Origin: Deltaproteobacteria bacterium
Lineage (GTDB): Bacteria > Desulfobacterota > Binatia > UBA9968
Assembly (NCBI GenBank): GCA_016874755.1
Contig: VGTH01000033.1
Location: forward strand, 1-58,868
Reading direction: 5' to 3'
DNA: 58,868 nt
In this document: in pieces, positions 42,876-51,836 of the stretch
How the letters are laid out: each line of letters starts with the position of its first letter
Position numbering within the stretch: the stretch's first letter is position 1
The notes under the pieces: model-generated
Database searches by the model: none
Told to the model about the DNA's origin: nothing
The model's input: only the letters and a program-made list of their open reading frames with translations
Made by a program: the position numbers and the translations under genes

Positions 42876-43679
42876 ATGGAAGAGCATTACATCGACGCCG
42901 ACGGCATAAAGACGTTTTACGTGAAAGCCGGCAGCGGCTTTCCGCTGGTCATGTTTCACGGTGCCGCGCCGGGCGCATCGGCGCAGGTCAATTGGCAGTT
43001 GAATATCGAACCGCTGGCGGCGGCGGGCTTTACGGTCTACGCCTACGACCAAGCCGGCTACGGCCGGAGCGACAACCCCGCGGATTTGTCGATCGAATAT
43101 CGCGTCACGCATGCCAGGGCGTTCGTCAATGCCTTGCAACTCGATCGCTATCACGTGATCGGCAACTCAGTGGGTGGTTACATTGCCGCGCGATTGGCGT
43201 TGGAAGACGAACGTGTCGTCAAGTTTGTTACGACGACCAGCGGTACGTTGGCACCGAGAGGATCCGAGGAATCGGCAGCGCTGGGGCAGAAACATTCCGA
43301 GGAGCTGCGCGAGTATGTGCCAGGCCTGGACAACATGCGCAAGCTCACGCTGAGCACTTTGTGCAAAAAGGAGCTGGTAACCGAAGCGTTGGTCCAGGCC
43401 CGCTACGAAATGAGCATCGGCAAGAACCAAGAAGCCGCAGAACGCCGCCGCGGTGTCAGACCGCCGCGGCCAGTTTTTGATGAGTTGCGCCAGTTCAAGA
43501 AGAAATCATTGCTCCTGTGGGGTGCCCAAGATCGCGGCGTTTCGGTGGAGCGCGGTATCTTACTTTTCCAGTTGATGCCGAACTGCGAGTTTCATCTCTT
43601 CGACCAGTGCGCCCACTGGGTGCAATGGGATCAGGCCGAGCGGTTTAACCGCTTGGTCGTGGACTTCCTGAAGGGCTAG
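42876..43679 (+). CDS. Alpha/beta hydrolase, meta-cleavage-product-hydrolase-like
   Basis: 267 residues. Features are MFHGAAPGASAQVNW (oxyanion loop), VIGNSVGGYIAARLAL (nucleophile Ser in G-N-S-V-G-G), LLWGAQDRG (acid) and FDQCAHWVQWDQ (histidine). The GNSxGG elbow is typical of C-C bond hydrolases such as BphD, MhpC and HsaD that open aromatic ring-cleavage products. Its location behind two Rieske oxygenases and a cupin supports a role in aromatic breakdown. An extradiol ring-cleavage dioxygenase is not seen, unless the cupin serves. Confidence 0.88.
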   Translation: MEEHYIDADGIKTFYVKAGSGFPLVMFHGAAPGASAQVNWQLNIEPLAAAGFTVYAYDQAGYGRSDNPADLSIEYRVTHARAFVNALQLDRYHVIGNSVGGYIAARLALEDERVVKFVTTTSGTLAPRGSEESAALGQKHSEELREYVPGLDNMRKLTLSTLCKKELVTEALVQARYEMSIGKNQEAAERRRGVRPPRPVFDELRQFKKKSLLLWGAQDRGVSVERGILLFQLMPNCEFHLFDQCAHWVQWDQAERFNRLVVDFLKG

Positions 43680-43921
43680 TGTCAACGGTTTTTCCGGCGG
43701 ATGTAAACTAGGTTTACTTGATTCTCCCGGTTTTCTGTTCCCCGTATCCTTTCAGATACGCGACTGATCTGGTATCGCGCATCCGTTGAGCGTGATTCCC
43801 GCTGTTTTTCCTCAAATATTTCATTGCTCGTAACTTTGGCTGCTTACTGCACGCGCTGGCATGGCGGCTGCTATTGCCATCGTTAGGATTTTGGCAGCAG
43901 CGAGCGGAAAGGAGAGCCATC

Positions 43922-44098
43922 ATGAAAGCAATAGCGATCAGAAACTTGTCCACACTGTGGGGCGGTGGGCGACCCGAGCGAGGCCCCGGCGATGCGGCGC
44001 TGTGGCTGCACATTGAGCCGGCGCAGAGCAAAACGCTGCAATTCGAAATGCAGCGCATTCGCGGAGAGACGCTGCGCCGAATCGGCATCGTGCCATGA
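43922..44098 (+). CDS. Small hypothetical protein
   Basis: 58 residues from an ATG with a GGAAAGGAG ribosome site. The sequence has WGGGRPERGPGDAALWLHIE and a basic C-terminus. No signal peptide, membrane segment or known motif is recognised. The good ribosome site favours a real gene, but there is no other support. The 240 bp before it contain no gene that I can support. Confidence 0.35.
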   Translation: MKAIAIRNLSTLWGGGRPERGPGDAALWLHIEPAQSKTLQFEMQRIRGETLRRIGIVP

Positions 44099-44252
44099 GT
44101 TTACCGATTGTCGCAGCGTATCAGCGATAATCTTTTTGGGCGGCGATCAAGGTGAGAGACCTCCCAGCGGAGAGTCTGGCGAACGCCGCGTCGAATACCT
44201 CACCTGGTGAGCGGCGACGGCGCGCGCCGATGGCGCGGGATCTGCCGATCGT

Positions 44253-44435
44253 TCAGGCAGCGGCCGCGGTCTCTAGAGTCCGTTCGTACTTGCGGATGAT
44301 TGCCCGTTCCGGGATCAACTGGAGCTCGCACTCGCTGAGCTTCCAGCCGGTTTTTGCACAGGCTTCACGCTCGGAGTTGGCTTCTTCGATGGATACTTCC
44401 TGGGTTCCGACCAGCCAAATTTTATAAGTCGCCAT
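44253..44435 (-). CDS. Small hypothetical protein
   Basis: 60 residues from the ATG at 44435 behind GGAAGGAG. It opens MATYKIWLVGTQEVSIEEAN and has a tandem of charged residues and two cysteines. The compact beta-alpha pattern suggests a folded small domain. No family is recognised. It is transcribed towards the short gene at 43922. Confidence 0.5.
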   Translation of the reverse strand: MATYKIWLVGTQEVSIEEANSEREACAKTGWKLSECELQLIPERAIIRKYERTLETAAAA

Positions 44436-44587
44436 AGCCTTGCTCCTTCCGTCGAGAGGCACTTCGTGCCGCGTTCACTTCTTAGACGAAGGGACATGCA
44501 ATTTCGATGCACTAAACGAAGGCGCGCGCTTGGCGGTCAAATCCTTGACGTGCCGACCGGGTTTGCCTAAAAGGTTAGGGTCGGATC

Positions 44588-44986
44588 ATGATCATTCCCA
44601 CACCCTTACCGGCCGCCGGCTTGGCTGTCCCGCTGCGAGCGGCGTTTCAGGTGTTCAAACGCTGGCCCCTCATCGGGGTGGCGTCCAATAACCTGAACCC
44701 AAGCCTGGTACTTCACGGCGATGGCGTCGAGTACAATCTGGTCAAACACAGGCGCCGCAGCTATGCTGACGTCGAGATGGTCGACGCGCGTCAATGGGTT
44801 GGCGGGCATGATATTATCTTTCATTGGCGCGGGGCGTTTTTCGCCTCGCGAATGAATTTGGCGCAGGCAGATTGGCTGCCCCAGCTCCTGGGATTTTTCT
44901 CGGACAAAGGCTGCCTCCTGTCAACTCCCGCGCGTGAGATCCTGGCTGGCGCGCAGGCGGTCAGCAAGAGCGCAAACGGTCGTTAA
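44588..44986 (+). CDS. Hypothetical protein, about 130 residues
   Basis: 132 residues beginning with hydrophobic MIIPTPLPAAGLAVPLRAAF. The centre (NPSLVLHGDGVEYNLVKHRR) resembles the strand order of small PH-like membrane-associated domains, but this is only an impression. It precedes a solute-binding protein gene by 10 bp, with the AAGGAG site of that gene overlapping its end, so the two are likely co-transcribed. Confidence 0.45.
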   Translation: MIIPTPLPAAGLAVPLRAAFQVFKRWPLIGVASNNLNPSLVLHGDGVEYNLVKHRRRSYADVEMVDARQWVGGHDIIFHWRGAFFASRMNLAQADWLPQLLGFFSDKGCLLSTPAREILAGAQAVSKSANGR

Positions 44987-44996
44987 GGAGTTTTCT

Positions 44997-45998
44997 ATGG
45001 CCAAATATCAATGGCTCGGGTGCTGGGTAGTCTGGCTGGCTCTGATGAGTGCGTCGGATGGTCTCGCACAGGACAAGAAGCTGGACCGGATTCGTATTGG
45101 CGGCGGCTCCACCTCGGCGACGCAGATGTCGATGTGGTTTGCCAAGGACGCCGGTCTTTACGAGAGGAACGGTTTGAGCGTCGAAGCGATTAGCATTCCG
45201 GGAAGCAGTCTAGCGCTGCAAGCGATGCTCTCAGGCGAGCTGCCGATTATCCAGCTTGGCGGGGCGGCGTCGCTCCAGGCGAATTTTTCCGGCGCCGATA
45301 CGGTGATCATTGCGACCATCGTCAAGAAATTTCTCTTTTGGATTTACTCCACGCCAGGTATCGCGCGCATGGAGGACTTGAAAGGCAAGGTGTTCGGCAC
45401 GACGCGATTTGGGTCGCTGTCCGACCTGGCATCACGATTTGCCCTGCGTCTCTACGGCATTGACCCCGAGCGCGATATCACCATGGTTCAAACTTCCAGT
45501 CCGGCGGACACTGTGGTGGCTATCTCCACGGGCCGCATTCACGCCGCGGCACTAAGCCCGCCGGCGACTCTGCAGGCAAAAAAGAGCAAGCTCAAAGAGC
45601 TGCTCGACATGTCCAAGCTCGACGCCGAGTATCACATCAACGGTGTCGTAACAACGCGCCGTTATCTAAGAACCAACGAAGATATAGTGCGCCGCTTCAT
45701 GCGTGCCTACATCGAAGGCGCCGTGCGCGGCCAGCGCGACAAAAACTTCGCGACGCGCTCCATGGGCAAGATCTTCCGCACCGACGACCGTGAGCTGCTC
45801 GACGAAAGCTACGACATGATCGTCAAGAATAACTTTGTCATCCCCCCGCATCCGTCCGTGCCGGGCGTCGCCAGCTTATTGAAAGGATTGGAGCCGTCGA
45901 ATCCCAAAGCGAAGACTTCGAAACCGGAGGAGCACGCCGACGGAAAGATTGTGCGGGAATTGGAGCAGAGCGGGTTTATCAAAGGGTTGCAACAATAG
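44997..45998 (+). CDS. ABC transporter substrate-binding protein (NMT1/SsuA-like)
   Basis: 333 residues from the ATG behind AAGGAG. The signal peptide WVVWLALMSASDGLA is followed by the NMT1 pattern SMWFAKDAGLYERNGLSVEA, SGELPIIQLGGAAS and DLKGKVFGTTRFGS. The C-terminus IVRELEQSGFIKGLQQ shares an ELxxSGFxxxL motif with the binding proteins at 54463 and 56923, so they are paralogues. No ABC membrane or ATPase subunit is next to it. Confidence 0.9.
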   Translation: MAKYQWLGCWVVWLALMSASDGLAQDKKLDRIRIGGGSTSATQMSMWFAKDAGLYERNGLSVEAISIPGSSLALQAMLSGELPIIQLGGAASLQANFSGADTVIIATIVKKFLFWIYSTPGIARMEDLKGKVFGTTRFGSLSDLASRFALRLYGIDPERDITMVQTSSPADTVVAISTGRIHAAALSPPATLQAKKSKLKELLDMSKLDAEYHINGVVTTRRYLRTNEDIVRRFMRAYIEGAVRGQRDKNFATRSMGKIFRTDDRELLDESYDMIVKNNFVIPPHPSVPGVASLLKGLEPSNPKAKTSKPEEHADGKIVRELEQSGFIKGLQQ

Positions 45999-46166
45999 AA
46001 AGATTCCCCATGGCGTTGACGATTAAAGATGCGTAGCGCCGAGTATTTGTAACGCCCGTGGGTGTCGGTGCTAAACCGCCGATTGATATCTAAATGACCC
46101 GGCGTCACGGCAGCAGAGAAAAAGATGTTCGGTGGAGCCCTGACCTCGGGTAATTTTCGGCGAAAT

Positions 46167-47207
46167 CTAAAGTCGATAGAAGCGCTTCGCGTTATCGTAG
46201 ATCGTTTTCTTCTTCGTTATTGGGCTTAGATCTTTCCTGGAAAAGTGTTCCTTGACCAGCTTTTTCATGTCGGTGCGTGTCGCTTCGTGGGGGAAGTCGG
46301 AGGCCCACAAGAGGCAGTCGTCGCCCAGCAGCTCGACGTCGCGTTTTGTCGTGGTCTCTTCGCCGCATTGAAAGTAGAGCTGTTTGCGCGCGAGGAGTTC
46401 GCTCGGCAGAATCGGCCGTTCTTTGGGTGACACGCGTTCTAGCCGTTCTTCGATTTTGCTAATTAGAAACGGCGTCCAACCGCAGCCGGCTTCGAGAAAT
46501 CCCAGGCGTAAGTTTTTCAGCTTGTTCATGACACCGGAGAACATGATGTTGGTGAACTGGCGCATTTGTGGGATCACGTGAGTCAACGTCGCGGCTTCGT
46601 TGGGTACGAGATAGCGGTCGTTATCTCGCAGCGAGTTGCAGGAGTGAATCGATAAGGCGCAGCCGAGCTTGTCGGCCTCCTGGAATACAGGCCAGAATTG
46701 TTTGTGGCCGAGCGGCAGCGACAACCCCTCGGCGGGCACGATGCCGCCGACAGTGCCGTATGTTTTCACGGCGCGGCGGAGTTCTTTCACTGCGGCCTGC
46801 GGGTCCTGCATCGGCAAGAGCGCCATGCCGCGAAAGCGCTTGTCGTGTTTGAGAAAGCGATCGTGCAAGTAATCGTTGTAGGCGCGGCATAGCTCGACGG
46901 CGTAGGGCGGGTTGCCGATCTGGCCGATGTGCATGAAACGAGTGGGGTAAAGAACCGTTAGCTCGAAGCCGCCTTCATCCAATTTGCTGACCCACTCCTG
47001 CCAATCGGGCACGCGGAAGTCCGACGGGCGAAAATCATTGGCGGGAATCGAGCGGTGCCAGCCGTGGTGCGGTGTCAACGGAAAATAGAGCATGGCGTCG
47101 CGCCGGTTGCGGTAGCCCGGCGACATGTATTCGATGATTTCCTCGTCGGTCTCGCGGATGTGGCCGTCGGCGTCGATGATGCGCGGCTTGGGTTTGCTGG
47201 TTTTCAT
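46167..47207 (-). CDS. Amidohydrolase (PF04909; aminocarboxymuconate-semialdehyde-decarboxylase-like)
   Basis: 346 residues from the ATG at 47207 behind GAGGAG. A metal-dependent TIM-barrel protein: IIDADGHIRE for the first metal site, CALSIHSC and GFLEAGCGWTPF in the middle, LLWASDFPHEAT for the aspartate, and the family's NAKRFYRL tail. Relatives decarboxylate or hydrolyse aromatic and ring-opened carboxylic acids. This fits the surrounding catabolic genes. A remnant of a similar gene lies at 30138. Confidence 0.9.
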   Translation of the reverse strand: MKTSKPKPRIIDADGHIRETDEEIIEYMSPGYRNRRDAMLYFPLTPHHGWHRSIPANDFRPSDFRVPDWQEWVSKLDEGGFELTVLYPTRFMHIGQIGNPPYAVELCRAYNDYLHDRFLKHDKRFRGMALLPMQDPQAAVKELRRAVKTYGTVGGIVPAEGLSLPLGHKQFWPVFQEADKLGCALSIHSCNSLRDNDRYLVPNEAATLTHVIPQMRQFTNIMFSGVMNKLKNLRLGFLEAGCGWTPFLISKIEERLERVSPKERPILPSELLARKQLYFQCGEETTTKRDVELLGDDCLLWASDFPHEATRTDMKKLVKEHFSRKDLSPITKKKTIYDNAKRFYRL

Positions 47208-47241
47208 TGTTTGCTCCTCGTCAATGCGCACGAAACATCGG

Positions 47242-47270
47242 AGCCCTTCGACTGAGCTCAGGGCGAACGG
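47242..47270. repeat. Dispersed palindrome CCCTTCGACTGAGCTCAGGG
   Basis: GCCCTTCG, a GAGCTC centre and GGGCGAAC match a very widespread intergenic palindromic repeat seen in many environmental bacterial genomes. A related but degraded unit is within 41091-41115. Confidence 0.65.
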
Positions 47271-47306
47271 AATCGACCGCTGCCACATATGCTAACGGGG
47301 CCAGAT

Positions 47307-47852
47307 TCAGCGACTTTGTCCCAATACCCTGTTGACGAATTGCCGGGCAAAGAACTTATCTGAACCGCCGAGTTTTTTAGCTTCGGTCTCAATCTTGGCG
47401 GCGGCGATTAGCGAATCGATGATGGCGATCGAGTATTGGTTGGAAAATGGTTGATCACCTGGCGCACGGTGGCCGGGTCGCCCAAGGAGCTTTTCTTCGT
47501 GACCACTGTCGCGACTTTTTCTTGATTGACGCTGAGAAAGTCCAATCCACCCTTGATGCCGCGGAGCATGGGAACAATGTTGTCGCCGTCCGACTCGGCT
47601 TATGATCGGTGAATGGTCGACGAACTCTCTCGCATCACGGCGCGCCGCCTCTGGATTCTCCAACGCGAGATTGTCCAGGATCAGTCGTATGCATTCCACC
47701 GTAGCCAGCGGATAGTCAGGGTAGAGCACGCTGTAGAAATTGTTTTCGATGGCTGCCAACTGGGGATCGGAAATTTTCATGTACTTGGCGATCATGCGCT
47801 CGCTGTCGCTGCGATGCCGCTTCATGAACGCGATGCCTTCGGTGACCGGCAA
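47307..47852 (-). pseudogene. Decayed substrate-binding protein fragments
   Basis: The minus strand reads IAFMKRHRSDSERMIAKYMK, ISDPQLAAIENN and ECIRLILDNLALENPEAARR, all typical of the C-terminal lobe of NMT1-like binding proteins. Another frame then gives VPMLRGIKGGLDFLSVNQEK and SSLGDPATVRQVINHF, and the first frame resumes IIDSLIAAAKIETEAKKLGG and FFARQFVNRVLGQ. At least two frameshifts occur, and the pieces look like two binding-protein C-termini in tandem. Not functional. Confidence 0.7.
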
Positions 47853-47854
47853 GC

Positions 47855-48006
47855 CAGATCATTTTGCCGTCTTCGGTGATCACCGCCGGGGAAAAAGCGC
47901 GTTCGTTTTGCCGCGGCGTGCGCTCAAAGTATTGAGCGGCGTTAACGGATAAGGCTGAGAATAGGCACGCTCCCGCGATAGCTGCGGCAAGCAATAGTTT
48001 TTTCAT
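47855..48006 (-). pseudogene. Exported RidA-like protein, N-terminal remnant
   Basis: From the ATG at 48006 the frame reads a signal peptide (KKLLLAAAIAGACLFSALSV) and then AQYFERTPRQNERAFSPAVI and TEDGKMIWLAG, matching the start of secreted RidA-family proteins. After WLAG the sequence breaks and continues out of frame into solute-binding-protein coding remains. It is a deletion-made chimera without function. Confidence 0.65.
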
Positions 48007-48057
48007 AAGAGTTTCCTGATATTTCAATACTCTAATACGCCATCACTCCAATCGGCA

Positions 48058-49071
48058 TCACAGGTCCAGCGTGCTTTCCGCGAACAGTTCTTCGATTTTC
48101 ATCTTCTTCGTCGTCAGTTTTTGCTCGAAAGAAAACTCGATCAACGTCTCCAGCAGCTTGCGATTGGCTTTGATGCCGTACGGATACGGGTCACGGCCGA
48201 AGATTTCTTGGGTCTGGTGTAGATATTCTTTGCCAAAGAAGAGCGCTGACGGGATGCTCTCTTCCAATCTGGCGTTGAAGTGTTCTTTAGCTTTGACGAA
48301 GCCGCTATAGAGATTGAATGCGACCCAGGGATATTTACGGTAGATATCGCCGCGGATGGTGTAAGCGTGATTGACGGGTAGAAAACCCCACTTGTTGAAG
48401 AAGCGTTTGCCCTCGGCAATCCTATCAATAAAAAGCATCTTCACTTTGCTCCAGTCGCCCTCCGCGCCGGTGATCTTGTGCGAGCGGCCGAGCTGGCTGG
48501 GGGAGTTTTTCCATGGGCTGTTGATCGCCGCGACGTCCAGCTCGTGGTGCACCAGCATCGATGCCAAGCTTTTCTCAGGGGGCACACGATGAAACGCAAT
48601 GTTCTTCGGTGGCGTGAATCCGGTGACGCCGCCGTGGCTCATCTCCTCGGTGCGCTCCATGTACCAATCAAGCTTGTGCTGCGACACGCCGAAATCATGT
48701 TCGAGAATGCCGCGCTGCCAGAGCGCAGCGGTTTGCTGATACTCGCTGACACCGATCCGTTTGCCCACGATATCTTGCGGTTTGGTGATGCCGGAGTCGG
48801 TATGAACGGAAAGCTCGGTGTGAAACAGCCGGCGGCTGGGAAACACCGGCAGGGCAATCATGTCGAGGCCGCGCTCGCGGCCGATCAAGTAAGACGACAT
48901 CGACATCTCGCCGACGGGGAATTCTAGATCGCGCAACTGGCGCAGGAAAGTCTCGGACGGATGCGAATAGGTCGGTTCGAACTCGATGCCTTCGGCCTTG
49001 ACGATGCCGCGCATCAACGGCTCGACGCGTTCGTTGTAGGCGGAGATGATGCCGAGTTTGAGAGTTGCCAT
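48058..49071 (-). CDS. 4,5-Dihydroxyphthalate decarboxylase-family protein, paralogue 1
   Basis: 337 residues, no signal peptide. It matches the Pht5-type family: an N-terminal LKLGIISAYNERVEPLMRG, SETFLRQLRDLEFPVGEMS, IALPVFPSRRLFH, GKRIGVSEYQQTAALWQRGI and an ELDVAAINSPW motif. The fold is that of periplasmic binding proteins adapted to cytoplasmic decarboxylation of dihydroxyaromatic acids. The paralogue at 49184 is next to it on the same strand. True substrate is unknown. Confidence 0.82.
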   Translation of the reverse strand: MATLKLGIISAYNERVEPLMRGIVKAEGIEFEPTYSHPSETFLRQLRDLEFPVGEMSMSSYLIGRERGLDMIALPVFPSRRLFHTELSVHTDSGITKPQDIVGKRIGVSEYQQTAALWQRGILEHDFGVSQHKLDWYMERTEEMSHGGVTGFTPPKNIAFHRVPPEKSLASMLVHHELDVAAINSPWKNSPSQLGRSHKITGAEGDWSKVKMLFIDRIAEGKRFFNKWGFLPVNHAYTIRGDIYRKYPWVAFNLYSGFVKAKEHFNARLEESIPSALFFGKEYLHQTQEIFGRDPYPYGIKANRKLLETLIEFSFEQKLTTKKMKIEELFAESTLDL

Positions 49072-49098
49072 TGTGGGGGTTCTCTTTCGGACATGGCT

Positions 49099-49170
49099 CG
49101 CGCAGAGGCGCAGAGCGCGCAGGGCTCGGAAAATTTTCTTTCTCTGCGAACTCCGCGTCTCTGCGCGAAA
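49099..49170. repeat. Inverted repeat, CGCAGAG family
   Basis: The arms CGCGCAGAGGCGCAGAG and CTCCGCGTCTCTGCGCG enclose an AT-rich loop between the two decarboxylase-like genes. It may act as a terminator of the upstream paralogue or as a dispersed repeat. Confidence 0.65.
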
Positions 49171-49183
49171 TATTCTTAAGTCT

Positions 49184-50191
49184 TCAAGTGTCCAACGTGC
49201 TTTCGGCGAATAGTTCTTCGATTTTCATCTTGCGCGGCGTCAACCCTTGCTCGCAAGAAAATCCGGTAATCATGTCGAGCATGGCACGGTTGGCCTTGAT
49301 GCCGAATGGGAACGGGTCTTCACCAATTAGCTCGCGGGTTTTGGCGGTATATTCCTGACCGAACATGAGTGCGGTTGGAATCTGCTCGGTGAGTTTTTGA
49401 TTGGCTAGAGCCTTGGCGCGCACGAATCCGTCATACAATTTCGCGGCGAGCCACGGATGTTGGCGGTGGATGTCGCCGCGGATAATGTAGGCGTGATTCA
49501 CCGGCAGAAAGCCGTGCTTGCGGTAGAAGCGCGCGCCCTCGGCCATGCGGTCGGGAAACAGCGGACGAATCTTGCTCAAATCGTCGCCGCCGATGCGGCT
49601 TGAACGGTCTAATGTATTGGCTTGCCGCACCCACGGACTAGAAACATGCGCCACGTCCAATTCGTGCGCCATCAGCGTCGACTTGAGGCTTTTGCTTCGA
49701 TCGATACGGCTAAAGGAAATTCCTTCCGGCGGTTTGAAGCCGGTGGCGCCGCCGTGGCTCATCTCTTCGCTGCGCTCCATGTACCAGTGAATTTTGTACT
49801 GCGATACGCCGAAGTCGTGTTCGAGAATGCCACGAATCCACAGCGCCGCTGTTTGCTGGTATTCGGCTACGCCGAGCTTTTTACCGCCGAGATCCTCCGG
49901 CTTCGTGATACCCGAGTCGAGGTGATACGAGAGTTCGGTTTGAAATAGCCGCCGACTGGGAAACGCCGGCAGCGCGATCATATCGGCGCCCTGCGAGCGG
50001 GCGATTAGAAAAGACGACATCGACATCTCAGCGACTTCGAACTCGCCGAATTTCAATTGTCGCCAAAACGTCTCCGCCGGATGCGAGTACGTAGGGATCA
50101 GCTCGACGCCATCGACCTTGATGGTGCCGTTCATGAACGGCTCGACGCGCTCGTTGTAGGCGGAGATGAAACCTAGTGTAAGTTGGTCCAT
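49184..50191 (-). CDS. 4,5-Dihydroxyphthalate decarboxylase-family protein, paralogue 2
   Basis: 335 residues, no signal peptide, similar along its length to the neighbour at 48058: LTLGFISAYNERVEPFMNG, AETFWRQLKFGEFEVAEMS, IALPAFPSRRLFQ, GKKLGVAEYQQTAALWIRGI and ELDVAHVSSPW. The conserved C-terminal KMKIEELFAESTLD is shared. The pair likely arose by tandem duplication, and the divergence suggests different substrates or a heteromeric complex. Confidence 0.82.
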   Translation of the reverse strand: MDQLTLGFISAYNERVEPFMNGTIKVDGVELIPTYSHPAETFWRQLKFGEFEVAEMSMSSFLIARSQGADMIALPAFPSRRLFQTELSYHLDSGITKPEDLGGKKLGVAEYQQTAALWIRGILEHDFGVSQYKIHWYMERSEEMSHGGATGFKPPEGISFSRIDRSKSLKSTLMAHELDVAHVSSPWVRQANTLDRSSRIGGDDLSKIRPLFPDRMAEGARFYRKHGFLPVNHAYIIRGDIHRQHPWLAAKLYDGFVRAKALANQKLTEQIPTALMFGQEYTAKTRELIGEDPFPFGIKANRAMLDMITGFSCEQGLTPRKMKIEELFAESTLDT

Positions 50192-50224
50192 TTTTGCCTG
50201 TCGCTCGATGTGAGAAATGCTTTT

Positions 50225-50310
50225 TCACCACGAAGCACACGAAGGAGACGAAGTTCGGAAACTATTTTCTTCTCTTGCCTCCGTGAACTTCGTGCCCTTC
50301 GTGGTGAATC
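50225..50310. repeat. Long imperfect inverted repeat, CACGAAGG family
   Basis: Left arm TTCACCACGAAGCACACGAA continues as GGAGACGAAGTTC. Right arm GAACTTCGTGCCCTTCGTGG continues as TGAATC. It belongs to the same family as 42444-42535 and again lies in an intergenic space. Confidence 0.75.
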
Positions 50311-50325
50311 TTTTCCCTTGGATTA

Positions 50326-51012
50326 TTACTTATCATAGCCGGGGATCGACCAGATCTCGTAGAGCAGTTCCATGCGCCGGAACATGTGTTTGCGGGTTTG
50401 CTCTTGCAGATCCGGTGAGTGGAGGTATTTGGTGGCGATTTCCTCGGCCAGGCTGCTGTGATCTTCGTCGGCTTCCGCGTGCACGGTGAAGAAACGGACA
50501 TCGTCGGGTTTCATTTTATAGTTCTTGAGCAAGCCATGGCCAATCGCCGCAGCAGCCGGGCCAAAGGTGCCCTCGGCGCCAATCTGGATCGACATAACGA
50601 CAAACCAGGGCAGCGTGTGGATGATCAGCTCGACATAGTAAAGATGCGCCGCCGTCGACGGCCGCAGCTCAGCATTTTCTAGTTCCTTCTGACTGACGCC
50701 GATCGAGTTAGCGAAGCGGATGGCCAATTCGTTATGGCCGGCGCTTCCCGTGTCCATGCCGCGAGTCTCTTCCTCGACCACGCCCCAGAGCTTCTGCGCG
50801 ATTTCCGGATCGGTGCAGGCGAGATATCTCAGCATGGCGATGCGCGGCACAGCGGCGCGAAACTGATAATCCTGAATCGTCCAGGCGCGAATGTCGTCCA
50901 GCGACGCCGTGCCGTTGCCGACGGCCTTCAGAAACGGATGATTAATGCGAATCTTGGGAAACGTCTGAATGTCTTTCTTGATCTGCGCAACCCATTCTTT
51001 GGATGTGGCCAT
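50326..51012 (-). CDS. TenA/PqqC-like iron-containing redox protein
   Basis: 228 residues, all-helical heme-oxygenase-like fold. Recognisable parts are HPFLKAVGNGTASLDDIRAW near the N-terminus, VVEEETRGMDTGSAGHNELA and FFTVHAEADEDHSSLAEEIA with the E-x-x-D-x-x-H pattern. Members include PqqC, CADD-type diiron oxygenases and TenA. The acidic and histidine residues suggest a metal centre. It shares the strand with the decarboxylase-like pair and the two aldolase-type genes, so a role in the same pathway is likely. Confidence 0.82.
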   Translation of the reverse strand: MATSKEWVAQIKKDIQTFPKIRINHPFLKAVGNGTASLDDIRAWTIQDYQFRAAVPRIAMLRYLACTDPEIAQKLWGVVEEETRGMDTGSAGHNELAIRFANSIGVSQKELENAELRPSTAAHLYYVELIIHTLPWFVVMSIQIGAEGTFGPAAAAIGHGLLKNYKMKPDDVRFFTVHAEADEDHSSLAEEIATKYLHSPDLQEQTRKHMFRRMELLYEIWSIPGYDK

Positions 51013-51080
51013 GAGAAAACCTCCCGAACGAATTAATTACTGGAGTGGGTGGGTAGGCCCCCAGCAACTCCAACACTCGA

Positions 51081-51803
51081 CTACTCCAAGCCGTTTTTTC
51101 TCAGTCTATCGACAAAATATTCCCAGCCGCGCAGCGGGAAACGCTGGTCGGCGTTGTAAACTTCTAGTTCTTCCGCGCTCAGATATTTCGGTTGGCCGTG
51201 CAGCAGCGCCAGGTGATTCCATTCGCCGAGCATGGCCAATCTGGTGGTGCGCTCGATCATCTGCTCGATGCTTTCGCCGACCACCGCGTCGCCGTGCGCA
51301 CGCATGAGGACCGCCGGTCCGTTGCCTAATGCTTTGGCTAGATCATTGCCGCGCTCGATGGTGCGCACGAGCCCCACCCCTTCATAGACCGGCGGCCCGT
51401 CGGCGGAAAGAAATTTACCGTAATGGTGCAGCGGTTTCAGCTTGATCGGCAGCACACTAAAGATCGTGCTCCATTTCGAATGGGTGTGGGCGACGCTGAC
51501 GATCTCCGGCCGCGCTTTGAGAATGCACGCATGAATCGGCCATTCGTTGGGCGGCGTGGTTGCGCCGTCGAGATGGTTGCCGGCAAAGTCCTGCATGATC
51601 AGCCGAGAGCGCGTGACTGAGCCCGGGCTGATATTAGCGATGGTAATGAACGCGTCGTAGTTGGGCACGCGCGCGCAGACGTGACCATAGCCATCGGTAA
51701 CGCCTTCGTTGTCGAGAATATGGCAAGAGGTGATGAGCTTGTCGGTTAATTCTTTTAGCTCTGAAGAATCGAGTGTTGGCACATTTTTGCGACTGGCTGC
51801 CAT
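51081..51803 (-). CDS. Class II aldolase/adducin-family protein, paralogue 1
   Basis: 240 residues. The zinc site is seen in SVAHTHSKWSTIFS (His-x-His), with a third ligand in the MRAHGDAVVG strand, and the N-terminal DGYGHVCARVPNYDAFIT is typical. This fold covers fuculose- and ribulose-phosphate aldolases and also aromatic decarboxylases such as 3,4-dihydroxyphthalate decarboxylase. Given the Rieske oxygenases and Pht5-like genes around it, decarboxylation of an aromatic acid is the preferred guess. Confidence 0.88.
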   Translation of the reverse strand: MAASRKNVPTLDSSELKELTDKLITSCHILDNEGVTDGYGHVCARVPNYDAFITIANISPGSVTRSRLIMQDFAGNHLDGATTPPNEWPIHACILKARPEIVSVAHTHSKWSTIFSVLPIKLKPLHHYGKFLSADGPPVYEGVGLVRTIERGNDLAKALGNGPAVLMRAHGDAVVGESIEQMIERTTRLAMLGEWNHLALLHGQPKYLSAEELEVYNADQRFPLRGWEYFVDRLRKNGLE

Positions 51804-51836
51804 ATTGGCGAATCTACTTTGGCGAAGTTGAACCTG

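Noticed and set aside
44465-44587. Promoter or small RNA before the hypothetical gene at 44588
   Set aside because: No convincing -35/-10 pair or stable hairpin with T-run was found.
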